A stretch of 64,000 bases of DNA from contig MNCI01026623.1 in NCBI GenBank assembly GCA_015680685.1, positions 246,977 to 310,976 of the forward strand, given 5' to 3'. The stretch is from Gnetum montanum. Its lineage: Eukaryota; Streptophyta; Gnetopsida; Gnetales; Gnetaceae. The notes beneath the pieces are model-generated. The model was given only the letters and a program-made list of their open reading frames with translations. It did no database searches and was not told where the DNA came from. This document shows positions 12,282-21,339 of this stretch, piece after piece. The position numbers and the translations under genes were made by a program. Position 1 is the first letter of the stretch, and each line of letters starts with the position of its first letter.

Positions 12282-12320
12282 GTAAGTCCCTATCTGATCG
12301 ACAAGACTGTTCAGGGCACC
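12282..12320 (+). promoter_or_regulatory. Conserved U5 block with a GTAAGT donor-like start
   Basis: GTAAGTCCCTATCTGATCGA followed by a TTCAGGGC-like end. The block recurs in every LTR of the window that reaches this part, including the distant I/D family. GTAAGT is a perfect 5' splice-site match, so it could be a donor for spliced LTR transcripts, or a conserved RNA structure. The function is unproven. Confidence 0.5.
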
Positions 12321-12420
12321 GCAGATTCGTTTTTCCAGCATAGCCCTCGCGCGGATCCGTGGCTAAAACTGTGTACGCCGAAATATCGGTCGGTATTTCC
12401 AGCTGCCGACGTTTTCTATN

Positions 12421-12538
12421 TCGGTCGCAAGGACGATTTCTTTGAAATCCTGCAGGGTAGAAAGCCTTTTCTGCTTTTTGTGTTGCCAGCCATTTTCCTT
12501 TAGAACCGATTACCAGTCATTCTCGATTCCATCCCTTA
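12421..12538 (+). other. Leader of element B between 5' LTR and gag
   Basis: Short non-coding leader ending just before the gag ATG at 12539. A normal TGG-initial primer binding site is not visible, possibly because of the uncertain base at 12420. Confidence 0.4.
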
Positions 12539-15475
12539 ATGGATTCATTTTACTCAAACACAACTGCCCTGGTCGCCGCCGATCTGGGTGTCGTACCTAT
12601 CAATCCTACAGCAGCCACAGGACCAGCACCTGGTGCAACAGGACCTCAGGGACCATTGCGCCGATCATTGAGGCTTCAAGGGAAAGAGCCCATCTTTACA
12701 GTCATAACCCCTAAAGAATACAATTTCATATGCGTTAAGATCCAGGCGAGGCTGGCTCTCAGCTGAGCCGAGCGAGAGGCAAAGAGAAACTTTGAAGCGC
12801 TCCATCGAGGGGGTTATGATTTTAAGCCAAAGGCCTATGACATAATCCCCTTGACCGAGCACCAACATGAAATTATGGCACAGTTGGTCATGGCCAGAGG
12901 CCAGACTTCACAACCTGTGGTGGAACCCCAACATGAGGAAGAGGCAGAGGATGAATTCGCAGCCCTGTCGGAACATTCGTTCCATACTCTGACACCCCAC
13001 ACGGATGTAAATCCACTGTTTCATTTCAATGGAGAGGTAGCTTCTCTGGACTCAGCTGTGACCATGCAGACACACATCCCTGGCTTTCCGCTAGCCAATG
13101 CATAGCCATCTGGGTTGCAAACGCAACTACCGCCCCATAACGCGGAGGTGGGTCCGTCGCAGCAGGTACTTAGTATTCCAGCGGTGGTCCCGGCCACCGC
13201 CACGCCTCATTTCATCCCTCAGGTACGAGTTCACACTGTACCGACAACTCGCTCAGTGCAAGTGTTCCCACCCCCACCAACTCAGCAAAATACCGTAACT
13301 GTGCCACAACAAACCTTTGTACAATACCCTGCAATAGGTCAGTGGACCAACCCCGCTGCACAATCACAACCGTCTGCGGTTTACGGTGCATAACCTTCGG
13401 TCACACCCGTGACACAATTTTCGCAGGTGTTTCCTCAATATACATACCATTATCTGGCACAGCAGGCAGGAGTTCATCTCTCGTCTCAGACCGGTGGATG
13501 GTGGTCTTCACAGGCCCCCCAGCCTGCAGGGATCCCTGCTCCACCAGTGGTTAGCCAGCCACCTCCTGCATTCCAGTTTCCTAGGGTTGCCCGCCTAGTC
13601 CAACCTCCTGCGCCTGCTGCACAGACACCTCCGTTAACAGGTCTAGACCAAGCGTTCCAGCTTATCTAGATGCTTACTGAGGAGGTGTGACACCTCAAGA
13701 CCGCTGGATCTGATACCATTCAGATCACGGACTTCTATCAGGATGATCTGATCAATCCAGCGGTCCCCATGCTGTCGTTGCCACTAGGGATGTCCCTCCC
13801 CCATTTTACCAAGTATAATGGAGAGGGGGATCCCAACACTCATCTAGCCACCTTCAGGTCCAAATCTTTGTTGTTACAACAGTGGCCGTACACTCTAATC
13901 CGAGTTTTCGCGATGTCATTGACAGGGAAGGCTTTAGACTGGTATAAAGCTCTCCCACGCTCTTCCATTTCAACCTTGGAAGAGCTGCTGACCCAATTTG
14001 TGACCTGATTCAAATACAACATGAAGCCGGAAGTCACGTTGGAACAGCTTATGGGGGTGAAACAAGACCCGCTCGAGCCAGTCCAAAAGTTTATACAGCG
14101 TTGGAATGCTACCTTGAATGAGATCCGTGACCCGATCGCAGACTCCCACCTGCTGGCTATATTCAAGGGAGCAGTCAATGACTTTATTAAGTCTAAGCTG
14201 TATTACCTTTCCCCTGGCAATATACGTCAGGCCTTCGCACAGGTCCGAAGCATCCAAGATGCTGCGGAGGCTAGCAAAGACCCGGCATATGTCGCCTACA
14301 AAAACACACACAACAAAGCCAAGGACAAAGGCAAGGCAGCGACAACGACAGTAGCTACGTTAACTGAAAACACGAAAAACAAGAACAAGACGGCGCCAAC
14401 AATAGCACCCTCGGAGGCCACGGCTGGTGCCGGCACCAGCCAAGCCACAGCTGCCCCTGAATAGACCCCCCATCCAAAGCCAAATTTTGAGCGTAAAGAT
14501 CGTTCAAAATACGCGGCTTTACCCATGAAACATTCCAAACTGCTGAAACAACTGTTAGCGGCAGGACACATTCAACCTAAGAAGGTGTCCGAGGAGGCCC
14601 TGAAGCATCACAGGCATCACTGTCAACTGCTGAAGGACCCTTCTTTAGCTCTACCTAACGAGTAGGCAGTTCCTAGATCTTTCAGGCTGGATCGTTTCTG
14701 TGACTACCACTAGATGTGTGGTCACGACACGGATTACTGCTGGGCGTTGAAAGACGACATTCAACGCATGATCGACGAAGGTCATCTAAAACTAGACAAC
14801 AGTAATCCTACGTGTCTGGAAAACCAAACGCTGCATGTGTACAAGGATCCGTTGAACACAAATTACGATCCTTATACAATCACTGTGGTGAGTACGGACG
14901 GTGAGCGTAAGGTACCGCCAAAATAGCCTTTCGTTTTGCGTGTGCCCGCCAGCTCAACAAAGGGGCCTACTTCTACTTCTTTGGCAGCTACTGGGGCCTC
15001 ACGACCACCTTTTATCATACAGGCACCTTCCCAAGCGTGCCCTCAGTCACATGACAGCACCCAAGCCGCGGCCTCATCCGCGCCCATGCCGAGAGCACCC
15101 TTCATTATTAGGGCGCCAAAACCACAGGCTGCCCCTCTCACGCAGGGGCAGACCTCTAGTCAGAATCGCCAGCCATCGCCTCCTAAACAAAAGGGGGGGA
15201 ATACCGCAGTTGACTCAACAAGAGACCACTCTACGCTCGGCTTCCCTAAGCCCAGGCCCCTAGCCTCTGTGCCTATGCCTCAGAAACAGGCCAAAGGTAC
15301 AGAAACACAGCCACCTTCTCTTGGCAAAAAAAGGAACAACCCTCCCACTGACACCGCTCCGCCTCGAGAGATCCGTCTCTTGGGCCGAATGGAGGAGGAC
15401 AAAGGGGATAAACAACCCTGCCGAGAGAAGGACCTCCTCGATGCATTCACACAGGTCAAACAAGCTCTTAAGTAA
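12539..15475 (+). pseudogene. gag: gag of element B (capsid and zinc knuckle, several stops)
   Basis: One reading frame runs from ATG 12539 to 15475 without frameshift but with about nine stop codons. N-terminal third: Pro/Gln/Ala-rich, with an acidic patch at 12940-12990. Capsid domain about 13770-14290: FTKYNGEGDPNTHLATF, LTGKALDWYKALP and a helical stretch with LEQLMGVKQDPLEPVQKF, typical of the retrotransposon gag family. Zinc knuckle at 14696-14750: FCDYH, CGHDTDYCWALK, the CxxH...GHxTxxC form of Tat elements. After this comes a long Pro/Ser-rich linker to the protease. Gag forms the virus-like particle and binds the genomic RNA. The frame changes between 15475 and 15555, next to the N bases at 15530 and 15585. 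Confidence 0.88.
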
Positions 15476-15554
15476 AAGAACACGACACTGAGCTTGTACG
15501 ACTTGCTGATGACTTCTCGAGAACACCGTNTCCAGCAGGCTGGCATCCACTGAT

Positions 15555-16325
15555 ATGGACGTCAACATGCATACCATAGCCTCANAGAAAGAGGAAGCGA
15601 TACATGCTATCATGTTTACTTCTGACGCTGAACCACCCAAGCCTGCCTCGTTGACCTTCCTGGACGAGTCTGTCAAAGATGATCCAGAGAAAGGTCACCT
15701 AACGACTGAGCCTATGTTCATTACCGTTTGGGTTGGCCAGTACCGGATCCAGAGGGTACATGTGGATGATGGTGCAGCTGCCAACGTCGTTCCCTATTCC
15801 ATCGTGGATAGGTTGGGATTGGTCAACCAGATCACTCCCACGACAACAGCTTGGGTGAAATCGTTCAACGGAGCACGGGTTCAAGTCAAAGGGACGGTGC
15901 ATATTGAGTTTGTGGCAGGGGATCAATTCCCGACAGAAGCCACATTCTTAGTCGTCGAGGAGATGCTCAGCTTCAACTTAATCTTAGGGAGGTTGTGGCT
16001 AGCCCAGCTGAGGGCGGTCTCGTTGCCGATACATCAAGAGATACATCTGCCTTACGCCAGAGGGGAGGTTGTCATACGCGGCGACGAGGTTACCCCCAGG
16101 ACCGTTAACAACATTGAGGAAGAACGAGATTCGGAGATCGAAGCAACTGACGACCAGTCCTATCTCCAAGCCCCTAAACAGAATGACAACAATGACAATG
16201 GTCTCGCCTGGGCTGACCTGCCATTCCCAGATGACAGCGTAGAGGAGTCAAACACCAAACCTCCTCGCCCTTACGCAGCACTCAACGTGAAGGCCATTAA
16301 GAAACAATTGCGTATCGACGGATGA
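15555..16325 (+). CDS. pro: Aspartic protease domain of element B
   Basis: Open for 256 codons (start at 15555 is arbitrary; it probably belongs to the gag-pro polyprotein through a frame corrected around the N bases). The catalytic motif is VDDGAAANVV (near 15760) with one aspartate per subunit, followed by the flap region and ILGRLWLAQL (near 15985), the usual second signature of plant Ty3/gypsy proteases. The C-terminal 70 residues are acidic and end RIDG at a TGA. It cleaves Gag-Pol inside the particle. No reverse transcriptase follows in this frame: the next 5 kb hold the antisense gene. Confidence 0.85.
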   Translation: MDVNMHTIASXKEEAIHAIMFTSDAEPPKPASLTFLDESVKDDPEKGHLTTEPMFITVWVGQYRIQRVHVDDGAAANVVPYSIVDRLGLVNQITPTTTAWVKSFNGARVQVKGTVHIEFVAGDQFPTEATFLVVEEMLSFNLILGRLWLAQLRAVSLPIHQEIHLPYARGEVVIRGDEVTPRTVNNIEEERDSEIEATDDQSYLQAPKQNDNNDNGLAWADLPFPDDSVEESNTKPPRPYAALNVKAIKKQLRIDG

Positions 16326-16847
16326 ACAATGGTCTTCTGTGTGTAACACTATTCACGTGTAAGTTAGCACACTCCCTGTTTGGCAGTTTATTTTACTTGT
16401 TTCAATATACTTTTACGCTATATCTGCTTTCTGTGTTTGCACTTGGCATTTTCTTGCGTGTTTTTCGTACTCGTGTTAGCTATGCTCATTCCTTTACGCA
16501 TTTATCTAGGATTAATTTANTGTGTAGTACCAAGACATGTTATAGAACCTGGTGGTTGCATGGATATCAATTACCTCTATATTTTGTGTTTCATCAATGA
16601 AGTATGCGTATAATTGTTGAAAAGTTTGACCGAGGAAAATGATAGTGCGTAATTCTTAGTTTAAAGCCATCGCGGGCCGGAAGCGTAAATGGTGATTGTG
16701 GCTAACTCCGAACTACTAGTTTAAGGCCGTTGCGGGCCAACATGTGAGTTTGCGTAAGCTGGCTACTAGTTTAAGGCCGTTGCAGGCCAATATATGAGTT
16801 GTCACAACAGAATATAATCCTGCGNAAAAATTCTGCGTAAATAATAA
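16326..16847. other. Spacer between protease and the 3' end of the antisense gene
   Basis: Non-coding. From about 16658 to 16800 there are three copies of a unit like CTAGTTTAAGGCCGTTGCGG spaced about 55-60 bases apart. A related pair occurs in C near 34750-34805 but in the opposite orientation. Contains N bases at 16520 and 16825. Confidence 0.6.
16359..16364 (+). promoter_or_regulatory. Candidate 5' splice site of a pro-RT intron
   Basis: GTAAGT, a consensus donor, 34 bases after the protease stop codon. With the acceptor at 21338-21339 it would remove the antisense gene region from the sense RNA. Because the stop codon precedes it, it could not by itself give a Pro-RT fusion, so another donor may be the real one. 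Confidence 0.3.
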
Positions 16848-17176
16848 TTACACATTCCTCCCATTGCCACTATTGCCGGTATCTTTTAATTCTGAATCCA
16901 GCCCCAAAAGGTCGTCCTCCAGTAGCCCATCGTTTCTGGGAATTATCCCCCCATGAAAGATTGCCTCTTCATGAGGCTCTCGTTCCGGCATTGGCTCCAC
17001 AGGAGGACGCCCTTTATCGTTTCGTTTCACTTCTGCCTCCACTGTTGCCTCTCCCAGCCTTTTAGCTGGCGTATCTTCTCTACCTCCTTCCAGTACCTAA
17101 GCCAAATAACATAAAAATGATTAGAATAGACAACGCTAGTCAGAAAATCTACCGGCTAAGTGATGCGTAAACTTAC

Positions 17177-17994
17177 TCGCGACGGCCCTGCTTCCACAGC
17201 AAAGGGAAGCTTGTCCAAGCCGGCCCACAAACGCTGCATGATCTCGTCCTCTGTTAGGTCTTGCCACACATCCTCGCCTGAAGCCGCCCCAGCTTTCACC
17301 TTCCCTTTCTCCACAATACTCCAAGAGGGTGGATCTGGGAAGAAAGTAGGGATCGTAGTCTGATTCCCAGGGAAAACCATCGCTCTCTCTGGGGACGCAG
17401 TTACGGTCACCTGCTCTTCGAACTTCTTGAAAGCTTCGAACGCTCCGATGGTGTCCACGAAAACCTCCAGGGATCGAGCTTTGACGACGGAGTCATGGTA
17501 ACGTTTTCTATACCTGGTGCTTTCTCTTTTGTACACATACTTGTGGTCTTTCTCCTTTTGCCCCCATTCCTGTACTCTCGTGCAGTAGTCCCTCCAATCC
17601 TGGCTTTTCTGAGCTAGGAGCTCAATTTGCATCCTTTGCTCTATTAACGCCCTGCTGGTTTGTACGTTGTTCTTGATGGCTATCCAATAATGGGATTGAT
17701 CAATAATAGCGGTACGCCAGTCTTCATCCCCCGTCATTCGAGCCTGAAGGAACTCATACCGCACCCTTAGGTCCTCGACTTCCTTGGTCAAGGATTCAAT
17801 CTTCCCCTCTGACCGTTGCAGCATTTTCCATAGACCTTTATTAACATTCCTGCTTTCCCATATAGAGCGTGTCGAGTGTAACACGCATTTACGCATTTCC
17901 TCAGAAATGTAGCGTGGCATGACTGCCCGATCAGGCGGGGGCTCCACTGTGTCCAGATTAATGGGCTCCGCGGGATCCCATCGGAGGTAAGCTC
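17177..17994 (-). other. Exon 7 of the B antisense gene: coiled-coil region
   Basis: Fully open, 818 bases. Starts after a long pyrimidine tract and CAG. Begins AYLRWDPAEP, then a heptad-rich stretch (KIESLTKEVEDLRVRYEFLQ), a basic region, and PPSWSIVEKGKVKAG near the end; all of these have counterparts in the C, H and G copies. Predicted long alpha-helices, likely oligomerisation. Confidence 0.65.
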
Positions 17995-18271
17995 CTGACA
18001 GAAAAAAAAAACATGCATCAATATAGATGACACATTACCAAAACAACATGTTGTAACTTAGTCAACTTACCAGCGCCAGGTTCAACGTGTTCCAGATGCT
18101 CGATCATGTCGCTGACGACGCCTTCCATGAAGGAAAATTTATCGGGGAAATCTCTCCACATTTTGCTAACTGCAGTAGACGTTGAGGCATCTCCTTCCCC
18201 TATAGCGAAACTTGGTTAGACATTGCCTCCATTAACAGTTTCTTTTCAAAACACGCTAATGCACTTATTAC

Positions 18272-18547
18272 CTCTTCCTGTGACAGTGGCAATTTCATCA
18301 GCATTTGCTGTATCCCTTCCCTTTTCACGCACCGGAGTCTGTGCGTCACTGGTTCCAGTAGCTGGGGCCTCTTCATGCACCCCAGTTTGTACGCGGCTTC
18401 CGCTAACAGCTGGGGCCGCCTCACGCACTGGAACCTACACACGGCTCATATCAATAGACGGGGCCTCTTCTTCCAAAATTGAGGCCCCCTCTCCACGGCT
18501 TAACACCAGCGCCCCTGTCTCAGGGGTCAACCGCCCTGTCCTTTTTG
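18272..18547 (-). other. Exon 5 of the B antisense gene: Ala/Glu-rich low-complexity segment
   Basis: Encodes repeated short phrases such as EEEAPSID, REAAPAVSG, HEEAPATG and TPVREKG. The matching exon in G reads EEDAPTTKEEAPTIEEE, so composition but not sequence is kept: a disordered acidic linker. One TAG interrupts it. Confidence 0.6.
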
Positions 18548-18623
18548 CTGTTTACACCACACATTAGCGTATGATTCCGGATCATCTAAAATAAACATAG
18601 CGTATACAACCTTTCACACTTAC

Positions 18624-19657
18624 CAGGCAGAGGTTTAGTCTTCTGCACCGTGAGCCCAACAGTGTGGCCTGCATCGCCCTCAGGGGCCTCAGCTAGGCAG
18701 AGCTTCTTCCGCTGGGCTGCCGGTTCTACAATTTCTTCCACCAGACGTTTCCCTCACGAGGCGTCGCTGGTGTAGGTAGGCATTATCCCGCCTACGCTGT
18801 CGAGACCTCGCACTCGGGGTGCCATCAAGCCTTTAGTCGTTACAGATAACGACTCCCCAACCCCTTCCGGCAGATCCTGCCCACGGGTAGTGCTGAGAAT
18901 GTGGGCAATCCAGGGTCTAGATAGCTGGTCTCGGTCTTGCTGTACCCAGACCCCAGTCCTCTGAACGACCAGAAACTCAGCAAACCGCCGGAGGCAAGCT
19001 ATGAAAAAGACGTAATGCACATTGAAACGGGACTCAAGCTTCTCCCGAAGCTTGATCATTTCATTGCGCAGTCCCTTAGCAAGATGGCTTGTCCAATCAA
19101 ACCGAGCTCCCTCCTCCAGAACCTCTTGCATGATACGGGTCTGTTCTACCGAAAAGAACTTTGCCTGCGAGAGGGTTTTGGGAAAGGTCCGGGCTCGAAA
19201 AAGGGGATACAGTATCTTGGCGGTCGCCAGCTCAAATTTGTTACAAGGAAACCCCTTGGCCTCCTTAGGAATCCTCACCTACTCCCTCAAAAAGTCCTCG
19301 ACTCTAGCACTCCTCTGGGTCTTCACTTTTACGGGAAGGCCGTTCGAGGGGATGCCAAACAGGTCCGAGAAGAACTGAGCGTCAATATTGAAGTTTACGC
19401 GCACGTTACGCATGTGCGTGCTAAAACGATCCGCCTTCTCGTTGAAGGAGTTGATCAGGCCTATCATTTCGCTGGCGGGGACATCAGGGGTCGCAGCCAA
19501 AAATAGGTGCATTAGCCCTGCGGCATGGATCCTGCTGGTCATGGGGCCACCGAATGTCCGAGCCAACGCTGCACCTCCTTGATATCCCCGTAATGAAAGA
19601 GGACATCCCTCGCCTCGCGGCCGGAAATCGTAAGGGTAATCTCCCAGGATTCCCTAA
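18624..19657 (-). other. Exon 4 of the B antisense gene: conserved core
   Basis: 1,034 bases. Contains AAGLMHLFLAATPDVPASEM, VRVNFNIDAQFFSDLFGIPS and FFIACLRRFAEFLVVQRTGV, all recognisable in the H, C and G copies. The phrase with an internal 'I..xFF.dLfGIPs.G' resembles segments of plant transposon-associated domains of uncertain function; I would not assign a family. A frameshift lies near 19550, a TAG between 19279 and 19276, and a TGA at about 18752. Confidence 0.6.
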
Positions 19658-20131
19658 CTGAAAGCATAAAACGCAAATTAACAGAAACACTATTACGTAA
19701 TGACTAAGACTCACTACACACATAACATTGGAACACGCAGCGGCCTTACCGGGGCCAAACGACAATGGAAATGGCGGGAGTTCTCTCTCCACCTCCTCGA
19801 CGGTGAGGGGGGGATCCAGGGTCTAGTCCTCGTGCACCCATCCGAGTTCCTGACATTTCTTAAAAGTGTGCTCGTAACGGGTGTGATACTTGCGCATTTC
19901 ATGGCCAATTTTCCCGATAACACCGGCACGCACGTTGTTGGTTGCGGTAAACGCCGATATTTCCGTTTCGGCCCAGGCCAACGTATCACCATCGCCGAGT
20001 AACTGGTTGTCATGTATAAAAAACCTGTACCATACAGTGTAAGCTTCTTTTACATTTTGCACATAAACTTATCCTGCATTGCCAAAAAGAAAACACAAGT
20101 AGACATCAAACAGTTGACCAAATCTGCTTAC

Positions 20132-20581
20132 CCGCCTGCATAGTACACCGTGCCTTGTGGGTTCTGGAAGTATGTTGACACATGACGAGCCACGAACAGC
20201 ATATTATACACATGATAACAGTTGAAACGGGCCGTGTCCCAGATCTAGCGTAAGCTCCGCAAACCGTGGGAGCTAAGCACTTGGTCCTCGGGACAACCCG
20301 TCTAGATGGCTCCGTCCATCAGATAAGCCAAAATCCCCTACGCCGACCCCGCCAATAGGTGCTCCAAAATGGCACCGGCAACATCCCCGGTCACATTAGA
20401 CCAGATGATGATGCTGAAGTTGCATAGTAAAAACTGCAGAAACTCCAACGCCCCCTTTCGGAACCAGATGGCCTTCCCCTGCACTCGTGTGTGAGGGGGA
20501 GGCACATTGGGGATGATTGGGTTCAACCAGCAAAAAACCCCAATGAGGTCTAACATAATCAGGATGGGCTTCAGCGCGACA
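20132..20581 (-). other. Exon 2 of the B antisense gene: HAD/FCP1-like domain
   Basis: 450 bases after a TTTGTACAG acceptor. Residues near the start read LIMLDLIGVF (position of the DxDx[TV] motif; only the first aspartate is kept), then IWFRKGALEFLQFLL (position of the RPG-FL step) and FSIIIWSN (position of the wtSa step of motif II). The end, NMLFVARHVSTYFQNPQGTV, falls where FCP1-type phosphatases have a DD-containing motif followed by NP; the aspartates are absent. I read it as a catalytically dead relative of NLI-interacting-factor/FCP1 phosphatases. The similarity is by eye and moderate. Confidence 0.5.
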
Positions 20582-21244
20582 CTGTACAAAAAATCCAAAG
20601 CATATATTAACACCTACATTTGCATTTGCATGTAACACGGAAAACGCATAAAATGTACTCAGGCCGAAATCGCCCAAACCCTTGCGACAACGCAAGGTTT
20701 GTCCCTGACAACGGCGATAAATGCAACCCTTTCAAACCCTCGCATAGACCCGAGGTCCATAACTCAAAATCAACATGCATGCAAACGAAAATACACCACA
20801 AAAAGCAGCCATAGAAACGAAATTCTGTAAGGAACGACTAACCGGTTCAACTGCGTAGGGTCACGAACATCGATCAACGCCTTCGAAACACGGTCCAGAG
20901 TTGCTTGCATTTCGTCGATTTTGGCCAGTTTCGCGTTCTTCTTCTTCGTCTTCTACACCATTGCGATGGTTTTAGAATTTCTTCACAGCCTAACTCTTTG
21001 ATTCTCCTTTTCTCAATTACAGTTGCAAATTCAAATTCATGATAGCCAACAACGAGTTTTCATCGAAAAACCATCTACTTATACGCGAGGATCACCGACT
21101 TGATATCAGAATTAAGCGAAACTTTTCTGAAACGGAATCCGCAAATCTAGATATTAATGCAGCCAATATCGCACGCGCCACTGTCCGAAATGACGTTAAA
21201 CTACCACATCTTATCGCCTCGTAATCGGGTTACATTGATTACAA

Positions 21245-21254
21245 CTTTTATATA
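21245..21254 (-). promoter_or_regulatory. Candidate TATA box of the B antisense gene
   Basis: The minus strand reads TATATAAAAG about 285 bases upstream of the antisense ATG at 20961. A second candidate, GTATAAGTAG (minus, 21085-21076), is about 115 bases upstream. No initiator could be assigned. Confidence 0.4.
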
Positions 21255-21337
21255 ATATTCAAAATTCATTCAGCCTTCCACGTTCGGCGACATCACGTCA
21301 CTTGTCTCCTAACCATTTACACACTTGCCGGTTTTGC

Positions 21338-21339
21338 AG
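21338..21339 (+). promoter_or_regulatory. 3' splice site upstream of RT in element B
   Basis: Pyrimidine-rich GCCGGTTTTGCAG; the pol frame is open right after it. Equivalent AG ends lie before the aligned pol start in D (62311-62312, minus) and A (about 5802). Ogre elements are known to splice an intron between protease and RT. Confidence 0.5.

Larger units (their letters stand above)
10983..12420 (+). mobile_element. 5' LTR of element B
   Basis: Starts TGAAACACCG and is collinear with 26401-27843. It contains five 49-bp palindromic repeats, a TATA box and the U5 block. The extreme 3' end is blurred: after GTTTTCTAT (to 12419) comes an N, and the terminal CGTTACA seen in the 3' LTR is not visible. 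The sequence after it (TCGGTCGCAAGG) would be the leader start, without an obvious TGG primer binding site. Confidence 0.88.
16848..20961 (-). pseudogene. Antisense eight-exon gene of element B (HAD-like domain, core, coiled coil)
   Basis: A spliced gene opposite to gag-pol, between protease and RT. Model: exons 20961-20843, 20581-20132, 20024-19750, 19657-18624, 18547-18272, 18199-18071, 17994-17177, 17096-16848. All seven introns are GT-AG, and the split codons add up at every junction, giving about 1,116 codons. Protein in order: charged start, FCP1/NIF-like HAD domain (exon 2), conserved core (exon 4), Ala/Glu-rich segment (exon 5), short conserved exon 6, coiled coil (exon 7), acidic tail ending NGRNV. 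About eight stops, nearly all TAG, plus one frameshift near 19550 break it; exons 6-8 are fully open. Copies with the same exon lengths occur in A, H, C and G. It is not gag, pol or any standard retrotransposon gene; a captured host gene or an accessory gene acquired by an ancestor is likely. Function unknown. Confidence 0.85.

Noticed and set aside
15260-15676. Minus-strand open frames opposite the gag-pro linker (15260-15676, 15280-15546)
   Set aside because: Shadows of the Pro/Ser-rich linker; no similarity to the antisense gene, no splice signals, not conserved in G.
18937-19506. Plus-strand open frame of 189 codons in the pro-RT interval of B
   Set aside because: It is the shadow of antisense exon 4. 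The minus-strand reading is conserved in H, C and G, the plus-strand one is not.
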